This document shows positions 7,802-16,220 of a stretch of DNA of 32,949 nt, in pieces. The stretch is from Lachnospiraceae bacterium. Its GTDB lineage: Bacteria; Bacillota; Clostridia; Lachnospirales; Lachnospiraceae. The DNA is taken from positions 1-32,949 of the forward strand of contig JAFRZM010000037.1 of assembly GCA_017442585.1 (NCBI GenBank), written 5' to 3'. A program made the translations under genes and the position numbers. The first letter of the stretch is position 1. Every line of letters begins with the position of its first letter. The notes beneath the pieces are model-generated. The model ran no database searches and was not told the DNA's origin. It was given only the letters and a program-made list of their open reading frames with translations.

Positions 7802-10471
7802 ATGATCAATAGAATTCGAAGATATATCAGTGATGAAAACATAAAACTTCAAAACCGTATGTTTGTTTTGACTTCGATAATAGTATCAATATGTTTATTC
7901 CTTACCGTAGTCATAACACTTATTTGCCAGAAGCCTTGGATAGCGCTTTCAGTCGGAATCGGTAATATTGCGCTTTTGCTTGCGGTATTTATAGGATACA
8001 AGTTCGACAGGATAGAAAATGCGAGTAAGGTAGTATCTGCTGTTATTGTATTAGTGGTACTTCCGCTTGTGTATTACACCGTCGGCGGAGCAAAGAGCGG
8101 TGCACCGATGATATTTATCATGGTTGCCTTCTATATAAGCCTTCTTATAACAGGATGGTACAAGGTAATCTTGCTTATCATAGAGGCAATAATTCTTGGT
8201 GCGGGAATATGGATAGAAACCAGGTATCCGGGATTCATAAAGCCGCCTACAGAGTTTATGCAGTATTTATGCCTTTTCCTTATAGCGGCATTTATGAGCG
8301 CTCTTATATCGATTATCGTAAGTTACGAGAATAAACTTTTAAACCTCGAGCTTTTCCGTTCAAAGGAGCAGCGTGAAGAGATTGAAAGACTTAACCGTGC
8401 GCAGAATCAGTTCTTCTCAAGCATGAGCCATGAGATAAGAACCCCGATTAATACGATAATCGGACTTAATGAAATGATCCTTCGTGAGAATGCGTCGGAT
8501 GAAATCAATGAGAATGCGGCATCTATCCAGTCGGCAGGTAAGATGCTTTTACACCTTATAAACGATATTCTCGATATGTCTAAGTTTGAGAGCGGACAGA
8601 TGGAGCTTACTCCGGTAAATTATCATATCGGTGATATGCTTTCCGAGATTGTCGGAATGCTTTGGCTTCGCGCCAAGGAAAAGGGCCTGGAGTTTCATGT
8701 AAATGTCTCGCCTGATGTTCCTGATGAACTTATCGGTGATGAAGTACGTATCAAACAGATACTTATAAACGTGCTTAATAATGCAATTAAGTACACAAGC
8801 AAGGGAGAAGTTAAGCTTACAATAGAGGCTACTGATATCAAGAGCACCAAAGCCAATATCGTATTTTATGTAGAAGATACCGGTATGGGTATCAAGAAAG
8901 AGAGTATGCCTTATCTTTTCACGGCATTTAAGCGTGTCGATGAAGAAAAGAACCGTCATATAGAAGGTACGGGACTTGGTCTTTCAATCGTTAAGCAGTT
9001 CGTAGACTTAATGGATGGAAAGATTACGGTTAACAGTGTCTATACAAAGGGTTCGACATTTATCATCGAGATTCCTCAGCAGGTAGCAAGTGAGCGCAAG
9101 GTTGGTAATCTTGATATCGAGAAGCGCCACAGCTTAAACAAGATTAGCAATTACCATCAGTCATTCGAAGCACCGAATGCCAAGGTACTTGTTGTTGATG
9201 ATACTGCGGCAAACCTTCTCGTTGTACAAAAGCTTTTACGAGATACCAAGGTCAAAGTTACCACATCTACAAGCGGTGAGGATGCTTTAAGAAAGACTCA
9301 GGAAGAAAAGTATGACATAATCCTTATGGATCATCTTATGCCTAATATGGACGGTATCGAGTGTCTCCATAAGATAAGAGATCAGATCGGCGGATTCAAT
9401 AAGGAAACAAAGATTATAGCTTTAACCGCAAATGCGGGAAGCGAGATGAAGGCACTCTATGCACGCGAAGGTTTTGACGGATATATTGTAAAGCCTGTAA
9501 CGGGTGATATCTTAGAGGCTGAACTTCGTCGCCAGCTTCCAAGTGATTTGGTAACACTTACAGGTTCTTCGGAAGAAATTATTGAAGAAAGTCTCCTTTG
9601 GAATTCGGATCACTCGAAGAAGACGGTAGTTGCGATAACTACGGAAAGTGTTGCCGATCTTCCAAAGGCATTTACAAGAAAGAATCATATTGCGGTTATT
9701 CCGCATATGGTTGAGACAGAGGAAGGACTCTTCCGTGACGGTATAGAAATCGAACAGGGCGGACTTTTAAGTTATATGGAGGATCCGAACAAGAAGGTTT
9801 CTACCAAAGCGCCGGATGTTGCAACACACGAGCTCTTCTTTGCAAAAGCACTTGAAAGAGCAAATAACGTAATTCATATATCAATCTCCAGTAAGGTTGC
9901 GCAGTCCGGATGTCCTGCTGCGATAGAAGCCTCAAAGACATTTGATAATGTATTTGTAGTTGATACCGGACATCTTTCCAGCGGCGAGGGTCTTATGGCC
10001 ATGTATGCAGCACGTCTTGCAGAAAGCGGCAAGAATGCACGTGAGATTGTCCGTGAGCTTGAGGATGCGAAAAAACGCGTCCATACAAGCTTTGTAGTTG
10101 ATAATCTTGATTATCTTGCGAGAAACGGCCAGTTAAGTGGCAAGGCTGCAAACCTTATAAAGTCTCTTATGATAAGACCTGTCATAACTCTTAAAAAAGG
10201 CAAGATGAAGGTCGGAGGCATATACTTCGGTTCGCGTGACAGAGCATGGAACAAGTACATTAATTCATGCCTTGATATAGTAAAGACCATTGATACAAGA
10301 GTGTTGTTTATAACATACGTAGGTCTTTCGCAGGCGGAACTTGATGACATAGCAATGCAGGTTTCACGTAAGGTAACATTTGACAAGATATACTTCCAAA
10401 AGGCTTCGCCGGCGATTGCGGTTAACTGCGGTCCGGGAACCTTTGGACTACTTTATATGACTACAAACTAG
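7802..10471 (+). CDS. Hybrid sensor histidine kinase fused to a C-terminal DegV (fatty-acid-binding) domain
   Basis: Residues ~20-175: about six membrane segments. HisKA has His210 (SMSHEIRTPINTIIGL). The ATPase domain is intact (NVLNNAIKYTSKG, VEDTGMGI, GTGLGLSI). REC has VVDDTAAN, Asp510 in LMDHLMPNMDG, ALTAN and IVKP. From about residue 606 to the end (889) lies a complete DegV/FakB domain: AITTESVADLPK, ISISSKVAQSG, VVDTGHLSSGEG, LDYLARNGQLSG, IRPVITLKKGKM, and NCGPGTFGLLYM. In DegV/FakB proteins these motifs bind a fatty-acid carboxylate for the FakA kinase; the usual His before GPG is Asn here. The reading frame runs without a break, so the fusion is real in this sequence. The ribosome-binding site AAGGAG overlaps the upstream stop, and purC starts 13 bases later. 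Confidence 0.93.
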   Translation: MINRIRRYISDENIKLQNRMFVLTSIIVSICLFLTVVITLICQKPWIALSVGIGNIALLLAVFIGYKFDRIENASKVVSAVIVLVVLPLVYYTVGGAKSGAPMIFIMVAFYISLLITGWYKVILLIIEAIILGAGIWIETRYPGFIKPPTEFMQYLCLFLIAAFMSALISIIVSYENKLLNLELFRSKEQREEIERLNRAQNQFFSSMSHEIRTPINTIIGLNEMILRENASDEINENAASIQSAGKMLLHLINDILDMSKFESGQMELTPVNYHIGDMLSEIVGMLWLRAKEKGLEFHVNVSPDVPDELIGDEVRIKQILINVLNNAIKYTSKGEVKLTIEATDIKSTKANIVFYVEDTGMGIKKESMPYLFTAFKRVDEEKNRHIEGTGLGLSIVKQFVDLMDGKITVNSVYTKGSTFIIEIPQQVASERKVGNLDIEKRHSLNKISNYHQSFEAPNAKVLVVDDTAANLLVVQKLLRDTKVKVTTSTSGEDALRKTQEEKYDIILMDHLMPNMDGIECLHKIRDQIGGFNKETKIIALTANAGSEMKALYAREGFDGYIVKPVTGDILEAELRRQLPSDLVTLTGSSEEIIEESLLWNSDHSKKTVVAITTESVADLPKAFTRKNHIAVIPHMVETEEGLFRDGIEIEQGGLLSYMEDPNKKVSTKAPDVATHELFFAKALERANNVIHISISSKVAQSGCPAAIEASKTFDNVFVVDTGHLSSGEGLMAMYAARLAESGKNAREIVRELEDAKKRVHTSFVVDNLDYLARNGQLSGKAANLIKSLMIRPVITLKKGKMKVGGIYFGSRDRAWNKYINSCLDIVKTIDTRVLFITYVGLSQAELDDIAMQVSRKVTFDKIYFQKASPAIAVNCGPGTFGLLYMTTN

Positions 10472-10484
10472 GAGGAATTAACAA

Positions 10485-11198
10485 ATGGACAAGAAAGAAC
10501 TTTTATACGAGGGAAAAGCTAAAAAAGTCTGGACTACGGAGAACCCTGAAGTCTTAATAGTAGACTACAAGGATGATGCTACGGCATTCAACGGACTTAA
10601 GAAGGGCAGCATCGCAGGTAAGGGTGTAATCAACAACCAGATGAGCAATATCCTTATGCAGGGGCTTGAAAAGAAAGGTGTTCCGACACATTTTGTTGAG
10701 GAATTATCCGAGAGAGAGACTGCAGTTAAGAAGGTTAAGATTTTGCCTCTTGAAGTTATTATAAGAAATATTGCAGCAGGTTCATTCTCAAAGAGATATG
10801 GCGTTGAAGAAGGCGTTGTATTTGATTCTCCGACAATCGAGTTCTCTTATAAGAACGACGATCTCGGTGATCCGCTTTTAAATGATTACCATGCATATGC
10901 ATTAAAGCTTTGTACTCCTGAAGAACTTGACCTTGTAAAGAAGTATGCTTTTCAGGTTAATGACTTCTTAAAGGAAGTATGGAAGAAGTGCGGAGTTACA
11001 CTTGTTGATTTCAAGATTGAATTTGGTAAGCTTAGTGACGGTACAATCGTTCTTGCTGACGAAATAAGCCCTGACACATGCAGACTTTGGGACAGCGAGA
11101 CAGGTAAGAAGCTTGATAAGGACAGATTCCGTCGCGACCTTGGCGGTACTGAAGAGGCTTACACGGAAGTAATGAAGAGACTTACAGAGTCTATATAG
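10485..11198 (+). CDS. purC: Phosphoribosylaminoimidazole-succinocarboxamide synthase
   Basis: 237 residues, the normal length for bacterial SAICAR synthetase. It joins CAIR and aspartate with ATP in de novo purine synthesis. Diagnostic segments: LLYEGKAKKVW at the N-terminus (nucleotide loop), DDATAFNG, GSIAGKGVINN, VIIRNIAAGS, DEISPDTCRLWD and DFKIEFG. AGGAGG lies eight bases before the ATG (10472-10477). It sits 13 bases downstream of the kinase-DegV gene with no terminator or visible promoter between, so it is likely co-transcribed with the signalling genes. purA follows after 14 bases. Confidence 0.97.
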   Translation: MDKKELLYEGKAKKVWTTENPEVLIVDYKDDATAFNGLKKGSIAGKGVINNQMSNILMQGLEKKGVPTHFVEELSERETAVKKVKILPLEVIIRNIAAGSFSKRYGVEEGVVFDSPTIEFSYKNDDLGDPLLNDYHAYALKLCTPEELDLVKKYAFQVNDFLKEVWKKCGVTLVDFKIEFGKLSDGTIVLADEISPDTCRLWDSETGKKLDKDRFRRDLGGTEEAYTEVMKRLTESI

Positions 11199-11212
11199 AT
11201 TGGAGTAATTAA

Positions 11213-12490
11213 ATGTCAAATTGTGCAGTTGTAGGAATTAACTGGGGAGATGAAGGTAAGGGCCGTATGGTCGACCTTTTAACCGAGGAATATGATATCG
11301 TTGTCCGTTTCCAGGGTGGTGGAAATGCCGGACATACGGTAATGAATGATAAGGGAACGTTCGCTCTTCATCTTTTACCTTCGGGTATTTTAAGAGACGG
11401 CGTTGTAAATATATTGGGCAACGGCGTTGCGCTTGACCCTGAGAATCTTTTAAAGGAGATTGAGGAAGTGCGCGCAAAGGGTGTTGAGATCACACCTGAA
11501 AACCTTAAGATAAGTGATCGCGCATCACTTCTTATGCCATGGCACAGAGACTTGGACGAACTTGAAGAGATGCGTTTAAAGGATAAAAAGTACGGTTCAA
11601 CAAAGCAGGGTATCGCACCTTTCTATTCTGACAAGTATCAGAAAAAGACGGTTCTTTGCGGAGAATTAAACTATCCTGATGAGATGAAGGAGCATGTTGC
11701 CAATATCTTAGAGTGGAAGAATTTAACACTTACCAAGGTATACGGTGCAAAGCCGTATACAATGGAAATGGTAAATGCATGGATAAATAATTACTGCGAG
11801 AAGATTAAGCCTTTTATCTGTGATGTCGGAGAGTATTTAAAGAATGCTCAGGATTCGGGCAAAAAGATCATGTTCGAGGCACAGCTTGGCTCATTAAAGG
11901 ATCTTGATTATGGTATTTATCCTTATACTACATCGTCAAATACTACAGCACTTTACGCACCGATAGGATCCGGATTCCCGGGTGCAAAGATTGATTCGAC
12001 AATCGGTGTTGTTAAGGCATATTCTACGGCAGTAGGTGAAGGTGCTTTCGTATCCGAAATTTTCGGTGAAGAAGCAGATGCGCTTCGTGAAGCAGGCCAT
12101 GAATATGGTGCAAAGACAGGACGTCCTCGTCGTGTCGGCGCTTTTGACGTAGTTGCTACACGTTACGGTGTAGAGGTGCAGAATGCTACGGAGATTGCTC
12201 TTACAAAGCTTGATGTATTAAGCTACATGGATAAGATTCCGGTATGTACGAAGTACATCGTTAACGGCGGAGAAACAGAAAGATTCCCATTCCCTTCGGC
12301 ACTTGATTCATCAAAACCGGTTATAGAGTATTTTGACGGATGGAATTGTGATATTTCCAGGATTACAAAGTGGGAAGATCTCCCGGAAAATGCGAAAAAG
12401 TACGTTTTATACATCGAAAAGGCCATCAAGTGCCCGATAACATATGTTTCGGTAGGCCCTGAAAGAGAAAGTATCATTGTTAGAAAGTAA
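11213..12490 (+). CDS. purA: Adenylosuccinate synthetase
   Basis: 425 residues, full length. It makes adenylosuccinate from IMP, aspartate and GTP, the first step of the AMP branch. Motifs: GINWGDEGKGRMVD (GTP loop with catalytic Asp), GGGNAGHTV (catalytic His), LPSGIL, SDRASLLMPWHRDLD, YGSTKQGIAPFYSDK, and TKTGRPRRVGAFDVVATRY-like AKTGRPRRVGAFD. Cytoplasmic. TGGAG precedes the start. It lies between purC and purB, so the operon end encodes SAICAR synthesis plus the IMP-to-AMP steps. Confidence 0.97.
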   Translation: MSNCAVVGINWGDEGKGRMVDLLTEEYDIVVRFQGGGNAGHTVMNDKGTFALHLLPSGILRDGVVNILGNGVALDPENLLKEIEEVRAKGVEITPENLKISDRASLLMPWHRDLDELEEMRLKDKKYGSTKQGIAPFYSDKYQKKTVLCGELNYPDEMKEHVANILEWKNLTLTKVYGAKPYTMEMVNAWINNYCEKIKPFICDVGEYLKNAQDSGKKIMFEAQLGSLKDLDYGIYPYTTSSNTTALYAPIGSGFPGAKIDSTIGVVKAYSTAVGEGAFVSEIFGEEADALREAGHEYGAKTGRPRRVGAFDVVATRYGVEVQNATEIALTKLDVLSYMDKIPVCTKYIVNGGETERFPFPSALDSSKPVIEYFDGWNCDISRITKWEDLPENAKKYVLYIEKAIKCPITYVSVGPERESIIVRK

Positions 12491-12501
12491 AGGTAATTAA
12501 G

Positions 12502-13917
12502 ATGACTAATATATACGAATCACCGTTATCGACAAGATATGCGTCTGATTATATGTTAAAGTTATTCTCTCAGGATACAAAGTTTACAACCTGGAGAAAA
12601 TTATGGATATCGCTTGCAAAGGCTGAAAAGGAACTCGGACTTCCGATAACCGATGAGCAGATTAAAGAACTTGAAGCTCACATTACTGATATTGATTATG
12701 ATGTCGTAAAGGCACGTGAGAAGGAAGTTCGTCACGACGTTATGGCACATGTTTATGCATATGGTCAGGTAGCACCAAAGGCTGCTGGAATTATCCATCT
12801 TGGAGCTACAAGCTGCTATGTAACCGATAATGCCGATGTTGTAATTTATCGTGATGCGTTAAAGTATATCAGAGGTGAAGTTTGTAAGGTTATGTCTCTT
12901 TTATGTGATTTCGCGTTAAAGTATAAGGACCTTCCGACTTTGGGATACACACATTTCCAGCCGGCACAGCTTGTTACGGTAGGTAAAAGAGCATCTCTTT
13001 GGATTCAGGATTTCATGACAGATCTTGAAGAAATTGACTTTGCGTTAGAAAACATTAAGTTCCTTGGTTGTCGTGGTACAACAGGCACAGAGGCAAGTTT
13101 CATGGATCTTTATAACGGAGACGAAGAGAAGATCGACAAGATGAATGAGCTTATAGCGGCAGATTTCGGCTTTGAAGAGTGCTTTGCGGTAAGTGGTCAG
13201 ACATATCCTCGTAAGCTTGATTCAAGAATATTAAATGCGTTATCTTCTGTAGCTCAAAGCGCATACAGAATGGCTAACGATATAAGACTTTTACAGCACG
13301 ATAAGCAGCTCGAAGAGCCTTTTGAGGAAAATCAAATTGGATCTTCCGCAATGGCATATAAGAGAAATCCTATGAGATCTGAGCGAATCTGTTCTCTCGC
13401 AAGATATGTCATGGTTGATGCGTTAAATGCTCCTATGACAGCATCTGTACAGTGGTTCGAAAGAACATTGGATGACTCTGCAAATAGACGTATTTCTATG
13501 CCTGAAGGATTTTTGGCAGTAGATGCGGTTTTACGTCTTGCACAGAATGTTTCAAACGGCCTTCGTGTAAATGAAAAGGTAGTAGAGAAGGTTACAATGG
13601 AATACCTTCCGTTTATTGCTACAGAGAACATCATGATGGAAGCTGTTAAGAAGGGTGCAAACCGTCAGGAAGCACATGAAATCATAAGACAGTGCTCAAT
13701 GGCAGCAGTAGATAAGATGAAAAAGGGTGAAAGCTTTGATCTTTTATCAGATCTTGCTGGACATCCTGAAATGAAGTTATCGAAAGATGATATTAAGGGA
13801 ATCCTGGATCCTGCACTTTATACAGGTCGCTGCGGTCATCAGGTTGAAAACCTTGTAGCAAAGGTTCGCCCGATGCTTGGTGAAGTAAATAAAGAAATAG
13901 CTGATATAAACTTATAA
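12502..13917 (+). CDS. purB: Adenylosuccinate lyase
   Basis: 471 residues, of the longer Clostridia type. It cleaves both SAICAR (product of PurC) and adenylosuccinate (product of PurA), releasing fumarate, so this gene completes the reactions of its two neighbours. Fumarase/aspartase superfamily marks: HLGATSCYVTDN, TLGYTHFQPAQ (catalytic His region), GTTGTEASF, and the signature loop SSAMAYKRNPMRSE, with Ala where many homologues have Pro. AAGG precedes the ATG; 11 bases separate it from purA. A strong terminator follows 4 bases after the stop, ending the operon. Confidence 0.97.
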   Translation: MTNIYESPLSTRYASDYMLKLFSQDTKFTTWRKLWISLAKAEKELGLPITDEQIKELEAHITDIDYDVVKAREKEVRHDVMAHVYAYGQVAPKAAGIIHLGATSCYVTDNADVVIYRDALKYIRGEVCKVMSLLCDFALKYKDLPTLGYTHFQPAQLVTVGKRASLWIQDFMTDLEEIDFALENIKFLGCRGTTGTEASFMDLYNGDEEKIDKMNELIAADFGFEECFAVSGQTYPRKLDSRILNALSSVAQSAYRMANDIRLLQHDKQLEEPFEENQIGSSAMAYKRNPMRSERICSLARYVMVDALNAPMTASVQWFERTLDDSANRRISMPEGFLAVDAVLRLAQNVSNGLRVNEKVVEKVTMEYLPFIATENIMMEAVKKGANRQEAHEIIRQCSMAAVDKMKKGESFDLLSDLAGHPEMKLSKDDIKGILDPALYTGRCGHQVENLVAKVRPMLGEVNKEIADINL

Positions 13918-13921
13918 TGAT

Positions 13922-13960
13922 AAAAATGGCAGATGCGATTGCATCTGCCATTTTTATTTG
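13922..13960 (+). terminator. Terminator of the purCAB operon
   Basis: A 15-base perfect stem (13922-13936 / 13941-13955) with core ATGGCAGATGC, loop GATT, and a T-rich tail. A-run before and T-run after allow function in both directions, but the minus-strand gene ends before it. Confidence 0.9.
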
Positions 13961-14008
13961 AACTTAATAATGATTTTTGCGTCACTCTTTTAAGAGCGAT
14001 GCACCTTA

Positions 14009-14040
14009 GAAATCAAATAACCTTCGGGTTATTTGATTTC
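14009..14040. terminator. 14-bp UUCG hairpin at the convergent gene end
   Basis: Stem GAAATCAAATAACC (14009-14022) / its complement (14027-14040) with loop TTCG on the plus strand, giving a C(UUCG)G tetraloop in plus-strand RNA. It overlaps the last three codons and the stop of the minus-strand gene. There is no clear T-run on either side, so it may stabilise RNA 3' ends as much as terminate. Confidence 0.5.
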
Positions 14041-15453
14041 TACCGGATCCCATCCGTAATCTTTGTAGTACCGGATGTCGGCCGTTGTTTCGTCAAGATA
14101 CATTTTGAGGAAATACATTCTTGCTTCGTTCTCTTTTTCTTTGTACTCGTCTCCCCATGCGATAAGTGCTTCATACATTCCGTCAAATCCTTCGGTAAAC
14201 GCTTTGATACTTTCCGTATATCCGTTTCCGTCTTCCGCACGTAATACTTCTTCTACGGTGTAACCTTCATCTGTAATATTAAGTGTATATCTTGCAGGGC
14301 AGGCACCACCACTTATACACTCGAAGATATTGCCGTTAAGAACATACGTGAAGTCAACGAAATTACCAAATACGTAAAGCTTTCCATCGCGTTCGAAACG
14401 CCCGAAAATGACGTAAGCAGGAACCCATATACCGTCTTCGTCAGGGTAGAAAGCGTCAACATAATTTTCCTTCTGGTAGGTGAGTATAGCTGCTAACGCG
14501 GCATCGTTGCCGGTGTAAGCAAACTCAGGAAGAATTACATCTTCACCTTCTTCGCCTTCGATGGCAGGTATAACGATGGCAATCTCTTCTACATTGTTGT
14601 TCTTAGGATAGTAAGTTGAAAGTCTGAAACCTGCTTCGCCTTCATCTTTGACAATGTAAAGTGTGCTTATGCAGTCGCGACCATCTTTATCTACCCACTT
14701 TAAAGAAACTTCGCTGTATTTGATTCTGTCATCATTAGGATCTAATTTTATAGCTCCGAGTCCGATCTCGCAGAAAGTATCAAATGTATCTACGTAGTTT
14801 TGTACGAAGTTTTGATACATGGAGTCGTACTTTGCTAACTTTTCCGGATCCCCGCCTTCTGTATGAGGCCAGTCTTTAACATCGGCATCCGCAAGCTCGT
14901 ATACGTAATACTTACCGTAAGGAACTTCGTTCTCGGTATTATATATTACGATTCTTGTGCCGTCACAAAGAACATGAGTCGCCTTGGTTTCAGCAGTAAA
15001 GTAAAAGCTTCCTATTGCCTGTAAATCGATGATTCCAAGAAGTGTATTGTCGTCCTTATTCATAACGATAAGTCCGCGGCTTGTACCGAATACAACTACT
15101 TCGTCATCGATGTACATAATGTCAGGTGCGTAAACTTCAGTTCCAAGTGAAGCATTTCTTGAAACGATGCTTATTACGTCCTGCTTGCCCTGGTTTATAC
15201 CAAGGATTGTTTTAATGGTTTCTACAGCGGCAGAGGCAGCTTGTGTTACCATACCACCGCTTATCTTATCACAGATAACTGTGGAAAGAAGTAGACATAC
15301 GGCAACAGATGCCGCAACCAGCCATTTATGCATGTGACCGGATTTAACTTTTTTCTCCCCGGCTGAGGCCTCAATCTTCTCCCATATGGCGTCTTTACGC
15401 GTCGGGTCTAATCGTATTTCCTCGAAGGCTTTTTTGATATCTTTATCTTGCAT
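14029..15453 (-). CDS. Probable membrane anti-sigma factor with large extracytoplasmic domain
   Basis: 474 residues from the ATG at 15453, which has GGAGGAAG just upstream and overlaps the stop of the ECF sigma gene by 11 bases; the longer frame to 15525 lies inside the sigma gene and is rejected. Residues 1-43 form a short acidic/basic cytoplasmic region (DKDIKKAFEEIRLDPTRKDA), as expected for sigma binding. Residues ~44-63 (WLVAASVAVCLLLSTVIC) form one membrane segment. The remaining ~400 residues are outside, beta-rich with repeated VVVFGTSRGLIVMN- and VFGNFVDFTYVL-like strands, possibly propeller-like (inference). No named ectodomain recognised. Coupling to the sigma gene is the main support for the anti-sigma role. 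Confidence 0.7.
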   Translation of the reverse strand: MQDKDIKKAFEEIRLDPTRKDAIWEKIEASAGEKKVKSGHMHKWLVAASVAVCLLLSTVICDKISGGMVTQAASAAVETIKTILGINQGKQDVISIVSRNASLGTEVYAPDIMYIDDEVVVFGTSRGLIVMNKDDNTLLGIIDLQAIGSFYFTAETKATHVLCDGTRIVIYNTENEVPYGKYYVYELADADVKDWPHTEGGDPEKLAKYDSMYQNFVQNYVDTFDTFCEIGLGAIKLDPNDDRIKYSEVSLKWVDKDGRDCISTLYIVKDEGEAGFRLSTYYPKNNNVEEIAIVIPAIEGEEGEDVILPEFAYTGNDAALAAILTYQKENYVDAFYPDEDGIWVPAYVIFGRFERDGKLYVFGNFVDFTYVLNGNIFECISGGACPARYTLNITDEGYTVEEVLRAEDGNGYTESIKAFTEGFDGMYEALIAWGDEYKEKENEARMYFLKMYLDETTADIRYYKDYGWDPVEIK

Positions 15454-15940
15454 TTTGGTCTTCCTCCATTTTGACTTTAAGTCGGTCTCTTGCAGCAACA
15501 AGTTTTGAACCGACGGTACTCTCACGATAGTTTAAGATCTTTGCTATTTCCTTTATCTTGTAGCCTTCGTAATAGTATAAATAGAGAATCTCCCGGTCGA
15601 CAGGAGGCAACGCGTTTAATGCATTTGCCACATCGGTTTTAAGATCGTTATCTTCTTCTTTTGCAGGTGGCTCTTCTTCCATTTCATAAAGTGAAGAGTG
15701 CTTGCTCCAGCTGCTCTTAAGAACATCCTTGCAGTAGTTTTTGGTAACTGTTATGTACCATGCTTTTTCTTGTTCCGGGTCGTCGAATCGTTTGTCTTTT
15801 TCGATTTGTTTGACGAATATACTCTGTAAAGCGTCCTCGGCATCGGATTCATTCTTAAGATAGATCATGGAAATCCTGTATATGCGGTCTGCCTGCCTGT
15901 CATATACGCCGCGAAAATATTCCGCTTGTTCTTTTGTCAT
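15443..15940 (-). CDS. ECF-type RNA polymerase sigma factor
   Basis: 165 residues. Region 2 (YFRGVYDRQADRIYRISMIYLKN, DAEDALQSIFVKQI, EKAWYITVTKNYCKDVL) and region 4 (ALNALPPVDREILYLYYYEG, KIKEIAKILNYRESTVGSKLVAARDRLK, a helix-turn-helix) are both complete; the region between is acidic. No extra C-terminal domain. Ribosome-binding site AAGGAGGCG precedes the ATG. The gene is translationally coupled to the membrane protein downstream, the classical arrangement in which an outside signal releases the sigma. The target promoter cannot be read here with confidence; the AT-rich upstream region (15941-16070) probably contains the promoter. Confidence 0.93.
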   Translation of the reverse strand: MTKEQAEYFRGVYDRQADRIYRISMIYLKNESDAEDALQSIFVKQIEKDKRFDDPEQEKAWYITVTKNYCKDVLKSSWSKHSSLYEMEEEPPAKEEDNDLKTDVANALNALPPVDREILYLYYYEGYKIKEIAKILNYRESTVGSKLVAARDRLKVKMEEDQNAR

Positions 15941-16220
15941 TTTGGCGCCTCCTTTTGACTCTCTGATTAATAAACGATTGATCTACATTTTTTTTCGGCA
16001 AAAAATAAAAAAAGTTGAAAAAAATATTTGTGAATCTAAATTTTTTTTACGAATAATTTGTGTTAATTGTAACTAAAGTGTTTTTTTATGGTGAATTTTA
16101 TGAGATAATGTATAGTGTTGTTTTGTTATTTAAACGACGCTTTGCGGATGTTTTGCTTTGACCTGTCAGGGTAAGAATTATCTGCATATATTCTCGAAAA
16201 GAAAGAAGGCTTGGAAGTTT
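15941..16220. other. AT-rich divergent intergenic region
   Basis: Separates the sigma gene (minus) from phosphofructokinase (plus). It has long A and T runs (15987-16060). I see no gene, tRNA or convincing terminator. Only a weak plus-strand promoter is proposed within it. Confidence 0.6.
16081..16109 (+). promoter_or_regulatory. Possible extended -10 promoter of phosphofructokinase
   Basis: TGAGATAAT (16101-16109) resembles an extended -10 element (TGnTATAAT). The matching -35 position holds only T-run sequence. The leader would be about 105 bases long. Confidence 0.3.

Noticed and set aside
13933-14263. Short plus-strand reading frames over the convergent region
   Set aside because: They lie antisense to the membrane protein, overlap the terminator and have no ribosome-binding site.
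15454-15525. Longer start of the anti-sigma-like gene at 15525
   Set aside because: It would run 24 codons inside the sigma gene; the ATG at 15453 has GGAGGAAG and the usual short overlap.
16158-16220. Longer phosphofructokinase N-terminus
   Set aside because: No Shine-Dalgarno site before 16158, and the family N-terminus begins at NVIVGQSGG just after ATG 16221.
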